A DNA stretch of 64,000 nucleotides from Gemmatimonadota bacterium (GCA_009838845.1 VXRD01000170.1:90995-154994); one strand, 5' to 3'. Numbered from the stretch's first letter, positions 9,826-20,035 are shown. The notes: generated from the letters alone by a model not told the origin. Made by a program: numbers and translations.

Positions 9826-9865
9826 TCCTGGAGGATATCCATGGGTGAAACCTGAATGTGATGGC

Positions 9866-11167
9866 CTACAGGTCGTGCAGATTGCGCAGGAGAGCCAGAT
9901 TTTCTTCGACCAGAACATCGTCGATGTTCTCCGCCAGAATGTACGCGCCGAAGGCTTTGGCCACCCAAACTTCGTACCCGCCGCGGTGCAGCGAATCCCG
10001 CGTGGCGAAATAGCCATAGCTGCCACACGAAGTACTGGCGCAAAGCGTATATTGAAAGGGACTGTACTGGCGCAATCGAAGTACGATTTCTGCGAATGGC
10101 TCGCCAGGGAAAGGAACAAACGCGATCGGCCCGAGAGCAGTGATCACCTGCCGGTAAGTTGTGCCAGGTAACGGTTCGGTTTTGTGGGCATGGATAACGG
10201 CTTCCCAGTGTTTGTACTCGCACATGCCCTTCCCTGGCTCATCCTTTTCGGATTTAGTCAAGGCGAACGTCCGCTCGGCTTCTTCCAGTGGAGGCAGCGA
10301 CCGGTAGGGCATCATGATGTCCCCGTTGATAATGGACAACGGCAGGTCCTGGAACGTCTTGATGGACCGGTACGCACGCATCGCATCCATTCCGGCTCGC
10401 AATCCGACTTCCATGAGCGCCATTTCGCCATCTCCGACGGCGCGGAGGCTATTGGTGCGGGGGGCGATATCACCGACGGCGCCGTTGACAAAGAAAACCG
10501 GAGCGCCCGTGAGGTGTTCCACCCGGTCGATCATGACACCCGGCCAATCGCGGGACACTGCCCTGTTAGCACTGGAGAAAACGGTTGGATGCGCGCCGTA
10601 GTGGATCAATGAAACAAGCGGCCCATCCTTCCCTTCAAATCGCAAAAGGGTCATCTCGGGATCATAAGGTCCCCAGGGATTGACACCCAGGGCAACCTCG
10701 TGGTTTTCAAGGACCTCTCGTCGGTTGACGCCCACGTCACTCTGCGTTGTGCCGATGCCTACAGTTACAGGTATGGGTGATTGAGCAGCGGTGACGGCGG
10801 CTTCAATGCTTCTCTCGACGAGCCTATCGATATACGGTTTGTCCTTTTCGCTCCATCCCCAGCAATCAATGGTGCAGGGTCCACTGTGAGTCTGGATAGC
10901 ACAGATAGTGATATGATCCGAAGGGATGCCTGTTCGATCATAGATTCCCTGGCGAATGGACTCGACTTCGACATCATCTACAATGCACACATCAAGGCTC
11001 AAAATGACGGCTCTCACGCTATTTTGTTCCAGGTAGAGCGCATTCGCGTTGAGTCGGTCACGTACGGATTCGGCTCTGCGGTCTGGATCCGGGTAGCCCA
11101 GCAGCAGACATCCCAGATCTGGGGTAATATCCGTTCGTGCAAATCCGGCCTGTAATCGAGTTCCCAT
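9866..11167 (-). CDS. Neutral/alkaline ceramidase-like hydrolase, copy 2
   Basis: The 433-residue protein belongs to the same family as the genes at 1880 and 23539. It begins at ATG with an AGGAGA site. Conserved points: RTDITP at the N-terminus, QTHSGP (His94), HYGAHPTVF (His193), PGEPF (Glu356) and SYGYFATRDS (Tyr386). The ceramidase hexapeptide GDVSPN reads GDIAPR (residues 232-237), so the catalytic Ser position is Ala235. The first His of the HxH motif is Gln92. There is no signal peptide and no C-terminal Ig-like domain. It is the last gene of the ten-gene - strand operon, 21 nt after the CocE-like gene. Role: probable metal-dependent amidase of unknown substrate; the missing serine argues against simply calling it a ceramidase. 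Confidence 0.8.
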   Translation of the reverse strand: MGTRLQAGFARTDITPDLGCLLLGYPDPDRRAESVRDRLNANALYLEQNSVRAVILSLDVCIVDDVEVESIRQGIYDRTGIPSDHITICAIQTHSGPCTIDCWGWSEKDKPYIDRLVERSIEAAVTAAQSPIPVTVGIGTTQSDVGVNRREVLENHEVALGVNPWGPYDPEMTLLRFEGKDGPLVSLIHYGAHPTVFSSANRAVSRDWPGVMIDRVEHLTGAPVFFVNGAVGDIAPRTNSLRAVGDGEMALMEVGLRAGMDAMRAYRSIKTFQDLPLSIINGDIMMPYRSLPPLEEAERTFALTKSEKDEPGKGMCEYKHWEAVIHAHKTEPLPGTTYRQVITALGPIAFVPFPGEPFAEIVLRLRQYSPFQYTLCASTSCGSYGYFATRDSLHRGGYEVWVAKAFGAYILAENIDDVLVEENLALLRNLHDL

Positions 11168-11187
11168 GCGTTCTCTCCTATAAATGC

Positions 11188-13092
11188 TCAGACCGGGATC
11201 GTCGGCAGAAGTACGCCCGACGGGCGCTGCTTGTCCATATATACCGTGTTGCGTGCGGGTACCGTGTGTGTATGTCTCCCCATCGGTTCGCCCGTATTGG
11301 GATTCAGGTCCAGGCGGGGGAAATTGCTACTGGATATATCGATCCGAATCCGATGACCGGCTTGAAACAAATTACTGGTTGGGGGCAAAGGAATCTGAAC
11401 CCGATAGACTGCACCGGGTTCCATGAGTTCTTCCTGTTCCCAGCTATTTCGATACCGCGTGCGAATCACGGAATCCACGAGGTTCATTGCATATCCATCC
11501 GGATAGTCATCATTAGACGGCGCAAGGTCGATGAGCTTCGCGGTGAAATCGGTATCGGGAGCCGAGGAAGAAATCCACAATGTGACGATGGCGGATCCGG
11601 TTACTTCCAGATCCTCCTCCAGAGGAGACGTCTGAAAGACCAGCACATCCGGTCGATCCGCCAAAAGCTGGTAGGGGGAATTCGCGCCGAATACATCGGC
11701 AGATTCCCTTTGATGGGCCGGCCCGGGAATGACGATGTTGCGCAGTCGCGTGACCGGAGAGAGAAACCGGCTCCACATCTGATCCAGGTCTCCATCATCC
11801 TCGGGAAGTTCCATGATACCGCACAGACTGCCTCCAATCGTGGGTACCGGATTGGTGGGATCGTAGGTGAAGGACAAGGGAGAGCTTTCCTCATCAGGCT
11901 CATCCGTACTCAGCAGGCCTTGCGAATGAAAGTGGTACTGAATGGAACGGGTACGGGCCAACGGCCACTCCCACTCACGGCGCCATCTTCCTCCGTGATG
12001 GTATTTTCCCTCGTCTGTTTTGCACCCTGTTCCTCCGCCCATCACAAATATACTCACAAGTGGACCGTCTTCCTTTTCCGAATCTCTTAGCCACGCGTCA
12101 AAAAACCGGCGTTGCTCTTCGAAGTAGCGGCTTACACCCCAAACACTATCAGATCCAAAATCTACATCTCCCGTGAAAGAAGAATCCCCTCTCATCCCCA
12201 CGTGGTTCCAGGGGCCCATCACCAGTCGCTGCGGCGAAGAGTTTTGTTTGGCCATTGCGGCAAAATAGCCCGTGACGGCTACCGCGTACGGGTCGTACCA
12301 GCCACTTGAATAGGTGCCGGGAATGTCCGCGTGGCGTTCGAAATTCCGCTCAAAATCGTTGTATTCCCGCTCCCAGAAACTATCGTATTCTCCCCGACAA
12401 TAGTAGTCAAAAAGCGTTTTTTCGAGATTGGGAATTGCGGATAGAGCAGTTTGACCGGGCTGAAACGGCATCGAAACGAGAAGCTCGCGAATCCCGCGGA
12501 GATCGTTCCAGACAGCGTTCTGCGCTTCAGGGTCATTCTGGATTTCCTGTGCGTCCTGAGCATGGAGGTAAAGCGCCCAGAACATGTGCATCTGCATGGC
12601 TCCGCCTTCTCGAGCCTGATGGTGATAGCTGTTAATAGGTGTTACGTCTGGCCAGATAGCGGTGAGATGCGGCGGACGGTGAAACGCCATTCGTGTCTGC
12701 ACCAGAGCCGCGAAAGAACTGCCAACAGCCCCCACGCGTTTGTTTGACCAGGGTTGGGCAGCGATCCATTCTACCGTGTCATAGCCATCCAGACCATCGT
12801 TGATGTTGGCAACGTGGAAGTACTGACCCAAACCTTCGGAGCGGTATCGGCCTCGCAGGTCCTGGAGCACGGTCACATACCCGTGTGGCGTAAAGAAGTC
12901 TCCTATTTCTTCATAGCGTGCATCGGATTTGTCATACGGGGTGCGACACAAAATCGTGGGAAAGGGACCCAGCAGTGGGTCTCCATTGCGTGCCGGGCGG
13001 TAAATATCTGTAGCCAGACGAGTACCGTCCCGCATGGAGACCATGACGTTTTTCGACAGAATGATTCCGTATTCAGCTTCAGTATGAAGCAT
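11188..13092 (-). CDS. CocE/NonD family alpha/beta hydrolase (X-Pro dipeptidyl-peptidase-like)
   Basis: An alpha/beta hydrolase of 634 residues from the chosen start, with the C-terminal jelly-roll domain of the CocE/NonD group (cocaine esterase, glutaryl-acylase, X-Pro peptidase relatives). Seen: SMRDGTRLATDIYRP at the N-terminus, CRTPYDK, the oxyanion-region DLRGRYRSEG, and the nucleophile elbow GAVGSSFAAL in which the final glycine usual for GxSYxG is alanine. The C-terminal part has the TDFTAKLIDLAP segment and the RIDISSSNFPR strand of the jelly roll. ATG 13110 is possible, but ATG 13092 has GAGGAG 6 nt before it. No signal peptide. It sits 46 nt after hyuA in the operon. It would cleave an ester or amide (family knowledge); the exact substrate is not readable. 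Confidence 0.87.
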   Translation of the reverse strand: MLHTEAEYGIILSKNVMVSMRDGTRLATDIYRPARNGDPLLGPFPTILCRTPYDKSDARYEEIGDFFTPHGYVTVLQDLRGRYRSEGLGQYFHVANINDGLDGYDTVEWIAAQPWSNKRVGAVGSSFAALVQTRMAFHRPPHLTAIWPDVTPINSYHHQAREGGAMQMHMFWALYLHAQDAQEIQNDPEAQNAVWNDLRGIRELLVSMPFQPGQTALSAIPNLEKTLFDYYCRGEYDSFWEREYNDFERNFERHADIPGTYSSGWYDPYAVAVTGYFAAMAKQNSSPQRLVMGPWNHVGMRGDSSFTGDVDFGSDSVWGVSRYFEEQRRFFDAWLRDSEKEDGPLVSIFVMGGGTGCKTDEGKYHHGGRWRREWEWPLARTRSIQYHFHSQGLLSTDEPDEESSPLSFTYDPTNPVPTIGGSLCGIMELPEDDGDLDQMWSRFLSPVTRLRNIVIPGPAHQRESADVFGANSPYQLLADRPDVLVFQTSPLEEDLEVTGSAIVTLWISSSAPDTDFTAKLIDLAPSNDDYPDGYAMNLVDSVIRTRYRNSWEQEELMEPGAVYRVQIPLPPTSNLFQAGHRIRIDISSSNFPRLDLNPNTGEPMGRHTHTVPARNTVYMDKQRPSGVLLPTIPV

Positions 13093-13138
13093 CCTTTGCT
13101 CCTCTGCCATTAGTGTATTCCAGAAGTCTCGCTCTGCT

Positions 13139-15220
13139 CTATACCCAGGTCAAAATCAGGTTCCCGTACGTATCTACGGTTCCTCGGTACCCGGGGTGGA
13201 TAACGGTCGTGGAATCAATTTCTTCAACGATCGCAGGTCCATCCAAAATATTCCCCGCGGCGAGGGTATAGCGGTCGTAAATCGGACAATCCACAAATTC
13301 GTTGCGCTCGGAAAAGTAAACGGGCCGGCTGGTTTTGAGAACTGGAGCGTCTGAATTTGAATCGAGGCTACGGAGTCGGGGTTTTGCGATTCGGCCGATT
13401 GCTGAAAGACGAAGATTGACAAATTCCGCAGGTTCTTCAGGGGCGCTGTATCCGTAGGCCCGGTCGTGTTCCCGATGAAAGTAGATCAGCAGGGCTTCAA
13501 TCTCGGCTGGTGTAAATTCAGTTCCAGAAAGCGGCACGGTCAGTTCATAGCTCTGGCCTACATAGCGCATATCTACCTGGCGGAGGAAGGCCTTGTCCCT
13601 GTCCTGCACCCCTTCTTCCTCCAGTATCACCCTCCCCTGTTGTTCCATATTGCGGAACGCTGTCGCCACCTCTTTGAGATCCAGCTTATCTACCCGGCAT
13701 ATGAATGTTGTCGAATAATCGTGCTTGAGATCTGTCACGAGCAGGCCCAGCGCCGAAGTGGTTCCCGGACTCATCGGAATCAGGGTAGTCGGAATTTCCA
13801 TTTCTGCTGCCAGGCGGCAGGCATGTACCGGGCCGGCCCCGCCGAAGGCCACCAGCACGAATCCTCTCGGATCATATCCCCGCTGAACAGAAACCAGCCG
13901 AAGGGCGTTGACCATGGCCGCGTTGGCGATTTCCACAATCCCGTGGGCGGCTTCTACGGGATCCAGTCCCAGCGAGTCGGCGCATTTTTGCTGAATCGCC
14001 AGTCGAGCGGCTTCTGCGTCCAGTGCGATCTCACCGCCTAAAAAGTAATCCGGGTTGAGGCGCCCCAGCACCAGGTTGGCATCGGTGATCGTGGGATCTT
14101 CGCCGCCCTTTCCGTAGCACACCGGACCGGGATCGGCTCCCGCGCTGTGCGGTCCCACCCGCAACACACCACCCGGGTCTATCCAGGCGATTGACCCCCC
14201 ACCGGCGCCGATTTCCACCAGATCGATGACGGGCGTGCGGATGGGATATCCCCCGCCTCTTGCTGCGCCCGCCTGAGCAATAGCCCCCACCTCGTAATCC
14301 TTAGTCACCTGGGGCCGCCCATCCTGTACGAGGCCCGCTTTGGCCGTTGTCCCTCCCATATCAAAAGAGATCACATTGGGATGCCCCAGTGTATCACCCA
14401 GATAGGTAGCTGCGATCACGCCAGCCGCGGGACCTGATTCGACGAGAAAAACCGGTTTTTTAGCCGCCGCTCCAAAGGTCAGAACTCCCCCACTGCTTTG
14501 CATAACCAAAAGTTGTGCCATTAACCCTTCTTCTCGCAACCGAGTCTGGATATTTTCCAAATAGCGCGCAGCAACAGGCCGGATACAGGCGTTGATGACG
14601 GTGGTGCTGGCCCGGAAATACTCTCGGAATTCCGGTGATACTTCCGAAGACAGCGACACCATCGCTTCGGGAAAGTCCCTCCTAAGAATCTCGCCGACTC
14701 GCTGCTCATGAACAGGATTGGTGTAGGCGTGAAGTAGGCAGACCGCGATCGATTCCACGCCCTCCCGGCGCAGTTGGCTCGCCGCGGCGGAGACGGCTTT
14801 TTCATCGAGAGGCTCGAGAATCTTTCCCCTCGCATCCAGACGCTCCGGCACACCAAAGCAGAGGTAGCGCGGTACCAGCGGCCGGGGCTTTTCAAACTGC
14901 AGGTCGTAAAGCGATGGACGGGTCTGGCGCGCGATTTCAAGCAGATCGCGGAAGCCACCTGTGGTGATAAAACCCGTCCGAGCGGTTTTGCCTTCGATAA
15001 TCGCATTGGTGACCACTGTGGTTCCGTGTACGATATAGCCCACTTCAGCCGGTTCAATTTCTGCTTCGCCCAGAATTCGACGGGTGGCTTCCATAAATCC
15101 GAGAGAAGGATCCCGCGGTGTGGACGACACCTTACCGACACGGATGTTTCCAGTTTCTTCATCGATGAGCGTTGCATCCGTGAATGTTCCACCAATGTCA
15201 ATGCCCAGCCGGTACGCCAT
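13139..15220 (-). CDS. hyuA: Hydantoinase/oxoprolinase subunit A (second set)
   Basis: The 693-residue alpha subunit with the opening MAYRLGIDIGGTFTD, the VHGTTVVTNAIIEGK segment, FDMGGTTAKAGL, GAGGGSIAWIDPGG, and GGAGPVHACRLA, the standard ATP-binding actin-like pattern of HyuA. The start ATG has GGAG at 10 nt. It follows hyuB by 30 nt, the reverse of the gene order in the + strand cluster, where hyuA comes first. It should pair with the HyuB just upstream to open a hydantoin- or oxoproline-like ring at the cost of ATP (family knowledge). Here it is embedded among MlrC, CocE and ceramidase-like genes, which points to peptide- or amide-derived substrates (inference). Confidence 0.92.
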   Translation of the reverse strand: MAYRLGIDIGGTFTDATLIDEETGNIRVGKVSSTPRDPSLGFMEATRRILGEAEIEPAEVGYIVHGTTVVTNAIIEGKTARTGFITTGGFRDLLEIARQTRPSLYDLQFEKPRPLVPRYLCFGVPERLDARGKILEPLDEKAVSAAASQLRREGVESIAVCLLHAYTNPVHEQRVGEILRRDFPEAMVSLSSEVSPEFREYFRASTTVINACIRPVAARYLENIQTRLREEGLMAQLLVMQSSGGVLTFGAAAKKPVFLVESGPAAGVIAATYLGDTLGHPNVISFDMGGTTAKAGLVQDGRPQVTKDYEVGAIAQAGAARGGGYPIRTPVIDLVEIGAGGGSIAWIDPGGVLRVGPHSAGADPGPVCYGKGGEDPTITDANLVLGRLNPDYFLGGEIALDAEAARLAIQQKCADSLGLDPVEAAHGIVEIANAAMVNALRLVSVQRGYDPRGFVLVAFGGAGPVHACRLAAEMEIPTTLIPMSPGTTSALGLLVTDLKHDYSTTFICRVDKLDLKEVATAFRNMEQQGRVILEEEGVQDRDKAFLRQVDMRYVGQSYELTVPLSGTEFTPAEIEALLIYFHREHDRAYGYSAPEEPAEFVNLRLSAIGRIAKPRLRSLDSNSDAPVLKTSRPVYFSERNEFVDCPIYDRYTLAAGNILDGPAIVEEIDSTTVIHPGYRGTVDTYGNLILTWV

Positions 15221-15250
15221 TTTTATGTTTCTCCAAAACCGGGTAGATGA

Positions 15251-16981
15251 TCAGGTAATCTCACTCCGCAACCTCATTGTTTCTCCATCGTTCACACGCC
15301 AGACCTCCGTATCGATCTCCGTTCGGTAGATCTCCCTTGCTCGCTCCCGGCTGACCATACCGTTTCGAACATCGCGCAACACGCGTTCGGGATCTCGCTC
15401 CGCGGGCAGACCGTAGCCACCACCACCGCAGGTACGGTAACTGACAATGTCTCCCGGTTGGAGATGAACGGTAGTTTTCGAACCAAGTCGGATAGTTTTT
15501 CCATTCGAATTGAGGAAATAACTGGCAGTGCGGCCAGATTTGCCGCCGAATAGGCCCCCGGGGCCCTTCCTGTCGCGGTCGGCGAGGATGGTGAAGGAGG
15601 TTTCATAGTCGGGGAAGAGGTAGTCACGCCGGAGGCCCAATCCGCCCCGGAATTTACCAGGACCTTCGGAGTTTTCGACCAGTTCGTAGCGCGCGATGCG
15701 TACCGGGTAATTGATTTCTGTTTCCTCGATAGGTGCGTTTTCGGTATTCTGCCCATGAGTCTGAACAGCATCCGGCCCATCGCTCGCGGCACGACCACCG
15801 TAGCCACCGGCCAGGGTTTCCAAAAAGCAGTAATACTCGCCTGTGCTGGCGATAATTCCGCCGAACCCCGCATGACATACCATGGCTTTGCTATCTGCTG
15901 GGATATGATCGGGAAATGCGGGTGCCAAAGCCCTTAGCATGACATCTGTCAGCCGCAATTGGGTCTCCCAGCCTCCGACAACTGGTGCGTGGGGTGAACA
16001 GTTGACAACCGTTCCCTCGGGCGCGACCATTTGAACCGCATTATAGAAACCCGCATTGACTGGCACATCCGGATCAATGAGACACTTGAGAACATAGGCA
16101 CAGGCGGAAAAAGTCATCGCCGCGGTTGAATTCACCGGAGCGCTACGCTGAACATCAGAGCCGGTAAAATCGAAGCATATCTGATCATTCTGAATGCTAA
16201 TTCGTGCGGCAAGGTGTACTGGTCGGTCCGTAAAACCGTCGTTATCCACCTGTCCATCCGCCGAAAAATCGCCATTCGGAAAATTTCCAATTTCCACGCG
16301 CGTGCGCCGTTCCGTGTAGGCAATCAATTCGCGAATGTAGAACGACACTGTGTCGCCGCCTATGCGATCGGCGAGAGCACATAAGCGGCGAACGCCTGTG
16401 TTATTGGCTGCGATTTGGGCACGCAGATCGCCTGCTATTTCGCGTTTCGCACGAATTTGCGCGAGGATGAGATCGAAGATATTGGGGACGAGTTCGCCCC
16501 GCTCAACGAGCTTGACCGGCGGGATGATGACACCCTCTTGAAAGACTTCCCTGAAAGCACCGATGCTCGCTGGGGCCCCTCCACCTACATCTACATGGTG
16601 AGCCAGGTTGGCAACATACCCCAGGCAAGTGTTGTTGTGGTACACTGGTGAAATGAGGGTGATGTCATTCAGGTGTACGCCACCCAGATAGGGATCGTTG
16701 GCCAGGATGGCGTCACCAGGGCCGAGATTTTCAGCCCCGTATGCTTCCACCATCCTGGGGACAAGCAAGGACAGGGAGCCGAGGTGGACGGGCTGCGCGA
16801 AGGCCTGGGCGACGACCCGAACCCGGCTGTCAAAAAGGACACAGGAGAAGTCGGCTCGGGTTTTGATATTGGTGGAGTAGGCACTGCGGCGCAGGGCAAT
16901 CGCCATTTCTTCCGTAGCTTCAGACAGCGCATTTCGGATGACCTCAAATCGGATGGGGTCGATCTGGTCGGCGTATGGCAT
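15251..16981 (-). CDS. hyuB: Hydantoinase/oxoprolinase subunit B (second set)
   Basis: The beta subunit, 576 residues from the chosen start. The signature begins with DPIRFEVIRNALSEATEEM and continues through RRSAYSTNIKTRADFSC, ANDPYLGGVHLNDI with its metal-binding Asp/His residues, GGWETQLRLTD, a GGYGGR segment, and the closing GGGGYGLPAERDP and YRTEID. The frame is open up to ATG 17062, whose ATG directly follows the stop of the M81 gene (TGAATG), so that longer start could be translationally coupled. However, the extra 27 residues are not part of the family pattern, and ATG 16981 puts the conserved DP motif near residue 9 as usual. Both starts are possible. The long C-terminal half makes this the longer HyuB type, unlike the one at 8231. 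Confidence 0.9.
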   Translation of the reverse strand: MPYADQIDPIRFEVIRNALSEATEEMAIALRRSAYSTNIKTRADFSCVLFDSRVRVVAQAFAQPVHLGSLSLLVPRMVEAYGAENLGPGDAILANDPYLGGVHLNDITLISPVYHNNTCLGYVANLAHHVDVGGGAPASIGAFREVFQEGVIIPPVKLVERGELVPNIFDLILAQIRAKREIAGDLRAQIAANNTGVRRLCALADRIGGDTVSFYIRELIAYTERRTRVEIGNFPNGDFSADGQVDNDGFTDRPVHLAARISIQNDQICFDFTGSDVQRSAPVNSTAAMTFSACAYVLKCLIDPDVPVNAGFYNAVQMVAPEGTVVNCSPHAPVVGGWETQLRLTDVMLRALAPAFPDHIPADSKAMVCHAGFGGIIASTGEYYCFLETLAGGYGGRAASDGPDAVQTHGQNTENAPIEETEINYPVRIARYELVENSEGPGKFRGGLGLRRDYLFPDYETSFTILADRDRKGPGGLFGGKSGRTASYFLNSNGKTIRLGSKTTVHLQPGDIVSYRTCGGGGYGLPAERDPERVLRDVRNGMVSRERAREIYRTEIDTEVWRVNDGETMRLRSEIT

Positions 16982-17062
16982 AGGCGTTCTTTCTGTATCA
17001 GTCCAAATGCTGGATGGAAGCGAAGGTGATCCAATATATGTGTTGGTGATGACATGCCCCAT

Positions 17063-18559
17063 TCAATTCCGACGGAATACATCCGCTGCCGGATAAAATG
17101 CCATGACATCATCCAGCGGAAAAATCGGTCGATTACAGATCGTATGTCCGAGGCTCTGTAAGTTCGCGCTCGTCGCTCCGGGAGCGTCAACATTAATCAA
17201 CTTCGCGCACCAGTCGGCGAACATATGGGGCTCGCAATGAGGCGACTTTACGACAACCAGGTCGAATTTCTTCGGATCCTGTCCATGAGCGTAAAACCAC
17301 GATCGGTCAAACAGGCTGACTGGCCTTGTACCGACCACAAGAGTATAATTATCCACCTTGAGAACGGCGGTATTTCCCGAATTCCAGTGCCAGCCGAAGG
17401 TCTCGCTGCGAAAAACGCCATCTGAAAGCAGGTGAACCCGGGCCTCTATTTCCAGAGGTTCATACCTGGCCCTGTCGAACGCACCGCCTACGGTAGTGCG
17501 GATGGTGGCGCCTATGCCCGCGTCGAAAGCTTTCTGGACGGTAGCGGGATCCACGACCGGTGCAAGGACCCGCCTGGGATATTCCTGACACATCAGTTCT
17601 CGCACAATGGCATTGCTATCACCCGATGCACCGGAGCTGGTCGCGTCGGCTGCATCCATCATGACGACGGTTCCGGAATCGACTTCTGCAGCGAGCCGGA
17701 CGCCTTCTCCGAGGCCAGTCAGGGGCACCTGCATCTTTTCGTGATGCTTCCAGAACCGGTTTGCCAGATCCACCGCGTATTGAGCGGCAGCGGCTTCATC
17801 GCCATCCATGACAACGATGCTATTTGTTCGAAGCTCCGGAACATCGGTGAACGGGTTTCCCCACATCACGCCCGCAGAAAGACCCGCTTTGCTGGCTTCA
17901 ATCTGCTTCGCCAGTTGAATACATTCGCGAATCGCCCCGGTCTCAGTAATCATTTCATCGCCACGCACCAGTGCCGGGATCTTGACTCTTGCAGTCACGG
18001 GGCGAATATTTCCATCCAGCATCCTGGTCAACAGAAAGGCCGCGCGCTTTCCTGTTTCGACGAAGTCTATATGCGGATAGGTGTGGTACGTGACGACAGC
18101 GTCACAATGCTCAAGCATCCGATCGGTGAGGATACCGTGCAGGTCCAGGGATACCACAATCGGAATCTGGTCACCGAGGATGCGACGGGCTTCCTGTAGC
18201 AGGTAGCCTTCGGGATCATTTTCGCTCTCGGCCTGCATGGCACCGTGAAGCGAGAAATAAGCTCCATCCACTTCACCAGCATCCCGGATACTTTCGAGAA
18301 ACTCATCGCTCAAACGGTCAAAGCCTTCTTTTGAAAGCACACCTCCAGACGTGTTCGCACATGCTCCGTATGTGGGCACGAGGTGAAACGATTCTTTCCG
18401 GTCCAAAACGCTCAGGGCACCGCCGACTTCGTGACCGACGCCGCGATGGAAATCGAGCATATCAGGCCCACGCACGATTCGAAAATCGTCGTACTGGCTG
18501 GATACGGGATTAAACGTCGAGACTTCCTGCTTGCACTCTGCAATGATCACTCTATCCAT
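17063..18559 (-). CDS. M81 family metallopeptidase, MlrC (microcystinase C)-like
   Basis: A 498-residue member of the MlrC family. MlrC of microcystin degraders is a zinc enzyme that breaks linear peptides released from the cyclic toxin. Seen here: the opening RVIIAECKQEVSTFNP, TYGACANTSGG, GAYFSLHGAM (metal His), VVSLDLHG, DAVVTYHTYPHID, and the C-terminal domain with DAADATSSGASGDSN and KSPHCEP. The frame extends upstream to 18709, but ATG 18559 has GGAG 7 nt upstream and gives the family's normal start. The family usually lacks a signal peptide, as here. It lies between DUF3604 (29 nt upstream) and hyuB. Many MlrC relatives have no link to microcystin, so the substrate is best described as an unknown peptide or amide. 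Confidence 0.87.
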   Translation of the reverse strand: MDRVIIAECKQEVSTFNPVSSQYDDFRIVRGPDMLDFHRGVGHEVGGALSVLDRKESFHLVPTYGACANTSGGVLSKEGFDRLSDEFLESIRDAGEVDGAYFSLHGAMQAESENDPEGYLLQEARRILGDQIPIVVSLDLHGILTDRMLEHCDAVVTYHTYPHIDFVETGKRAAFLLTRMLDGNIRPVTARVKIPALVRGDEMITETGAIRECIQLAKQIEASKAGLSAGVMWGNPFTDVPELRTNSIVVMDGDEAAAAQYAVDLANRFWKHHEKMQVPLTGLGEGVRLAAEVDSGTVVMMDAADATSSGASGDSNAIVRELMCQEYPRRVLAPVVDPATVQKAFDAGIGATIRTTVGGAFDRARYEPLEIEARVHLLSDGVFRSETFGWHWNSGNTAVLKVDNYTLVVGTRPVSLFDRSWFYAHGQDPKKFDLVVVKSPHCEPHMFADWCAKLINVDAPGATSANLQSLGHTICNRPIFPLDDVMAFYPAADVFRRN

Positions 18560-18588
18560 GATTTTCTCCATAGGCGGCGCAGAGCGAA

Positions 18589-20019
18589 TCAGGACTCGAC
18601 CCACACCGGGCTGGACCAGGCCATTTGACCGTCTTCTCGCATGAGGCGACCATAATAATAGTCCATGCCTCCCGAGCCTCCGTCTTGCGTCTCCCAGAGA
18701 ATTTCGCATTCGCCGGGTTCAATCTTCTGGACGGTTTCGCCGTTTCGCACAATTTCAATAAGCGTAAAGGGGGACTCGCTGGCAGCTTCCAGGCGAATAT
18801 GCCGGGGGCCGTCGTGCCTGACGGTGGATCCCATAAAAGCGCCACAGACTTCGAAGCGGAGGTACACGCGGACATTCATGGTACCAAAAACGCGGCGGTT
18901 CCACATGGCTTCGAATGCGGCTTCACGGGTGAGTTCCTTCGCCCAGAAACCCATGATGCCCTGCCGTGCGGTGAGGTGGGATTGCGCCATGTTTTGCAGG
19001 CTGGAAAGGTCGTCTCCGGGCCTTCCATCGTGGATGTCTCCGCTACCAATGATGCCGAACCGGTAGCCCAAGTTCAGAGCATCGATGACGTGCTGGCCGT
19101 CTGTCTCACCATCCTGAACTCTGATGGGATAGGGGTTGCCCTGGTGTTCGGCCCTTTCGCTGCATGCCCACACAGAGTGAATTTCTACAAGGCGTTCCAT
19201 TTCGGGATCGTGCCCCGCGTGCCATTTGACGCCCATCTGGGTATTGGCCGAATGGTGCGGGACGAGGAGGGCGCCGTGCTCTCTGGCGGCTCGATAGAGA
19301 CCTTCCAGGTCCTGATAGGGCGAGTCCGTAGCGCGAAGAATAGGACCGTAGTCTCCCGGGTAGTAAACGTTTCTATGGCCGACTTCGAAATTGGTCCACT
19401 CAAGCGCCACGAGTGTGGCAAACCGGCCCGGTTCATAGTGGTCGTTCGCGACGCTGACAAAGTAGTCCCACTGCCGATCAGTCAGGGCTTCGGCGTGATC
19501 GGTCATTGAAAACAGGTCCAGAAATCCTTCGTCGCGGGCAAAACCATAGACTTCCTCGGGAGAACGAATAGCGTCGCTAAAAATGGTGTGGGCGTGGGTG
19601 TCTCCCCAGAAGAGGCGTTCTACCGGGGGAGCCTGACAGACGCGAATGGGATTGCTGCGGGCCTGCTTTCCATTGGCCGTAACGGTAATATAGTGGAAGC
19701 CTTCCTGAGTATAGCGAATTCCCGGTATAGCGGCAATAGGCCGCCGCCCCCCTTCAAATGTATAGGTGGCCGGTCCTTCATAGCCGTCACCACCGGAGAG
19801 GTCAATCGAACCCTCGAATTCGGGCAGGACGTTGTCCTTGAAGGCCAATCCCCTTGGAGACAGATTGTACCGGCTGCTCAGTTGTGGTTCGGTCTGGTTG
19901 AGAGGGAAGCATTCGGGAGGAATCTCCCGAACCTCTCCGAGCAGCTTGAGCTTCAGCTCAAACGGCTCGCCGATTCCGACCACAGATGGGGCTACGATAA
20001 AAAAACCTGATAAGTCCAT
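18589..20019 (-). CDS. DUF3604 (PHP-like metal-dependent) protein
   Basis: The 476-residue protein has an N-terminal all-beta region of about 150 residues followed by a PHP/amidohydrolase-like domain of the DUF3604 type. Metal-binding stretches can be read: WGDTHAHTIFSDA, SMTDHAEAL, PHHSANTQMG, EIHSVWACSE and GSGDIHDGRPG, all typical of this family and suggesting two or three metal ions. A C-terminal beta region ends the protein. Start ATG with GAGGAGA at 9 nt. It is cytoplasmic by the absence of a signal. Family members are often beside sulfatases and hydrolases, as here, but no reaction is established that I can name; a phosphoesterase or amidohydrolase reaction is a guess from the PHP fold. 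Confidence 0.82.
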   Translation of the reverse strand: MDLSGFFIVAPSVVGIGEPFELKLKLLGEVREIPPECFPLNQTEPQLSSRYNLSPRGLAFKDNVLPEFEGSIDLSGGDGYEGPATYTFEGGRRPIAAIPGIRYTQEGFHYITVTANGKQARSNPIRVCQAPPVERLFWGDTHAHTIFSDAIRSPEEVYGFARDEGFLDLFSMTDHAEALTDRQWDYFVSVANDHYEPGRFATLVALEWTNFEVGHRNVYYPGDYGPILRATDSPYQDLEGLYRAAREHGALLVPHHSANTQMGVKWHAGHDPEMERLVEIHSVWACSERAEHQGNPYPIRVQDGETDGQHVIDALNLGYRFGIIGSGDIHDGRPGDDLSSLQNMAQSHLTARQGIMGFWAKELTREAAFEAMWNRRVFGTMNVRVYLRFEVCGAFMGSTVRHDGPRHIRLEAASESPFTLIEIVRNGETVQKIEPGECEILWETQDGGSGGMDYYYGRLMREDGQMAWSSPVWVES

Positions 20020-20035
20020 TGAAACATCTCCTCTC

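Noticed and set aside
11137..12090. 317-codon + strand open frame opposite the CocE-like gene
   Set aside because: No recognisable domain or ribosome site; shadow of the hydrolase gene.
18625..19509. 294-codon + strand open frame opposite the DUF3604 gene
   Set aside because: No ribosome site and no domain; metal motifs are on the - strand.
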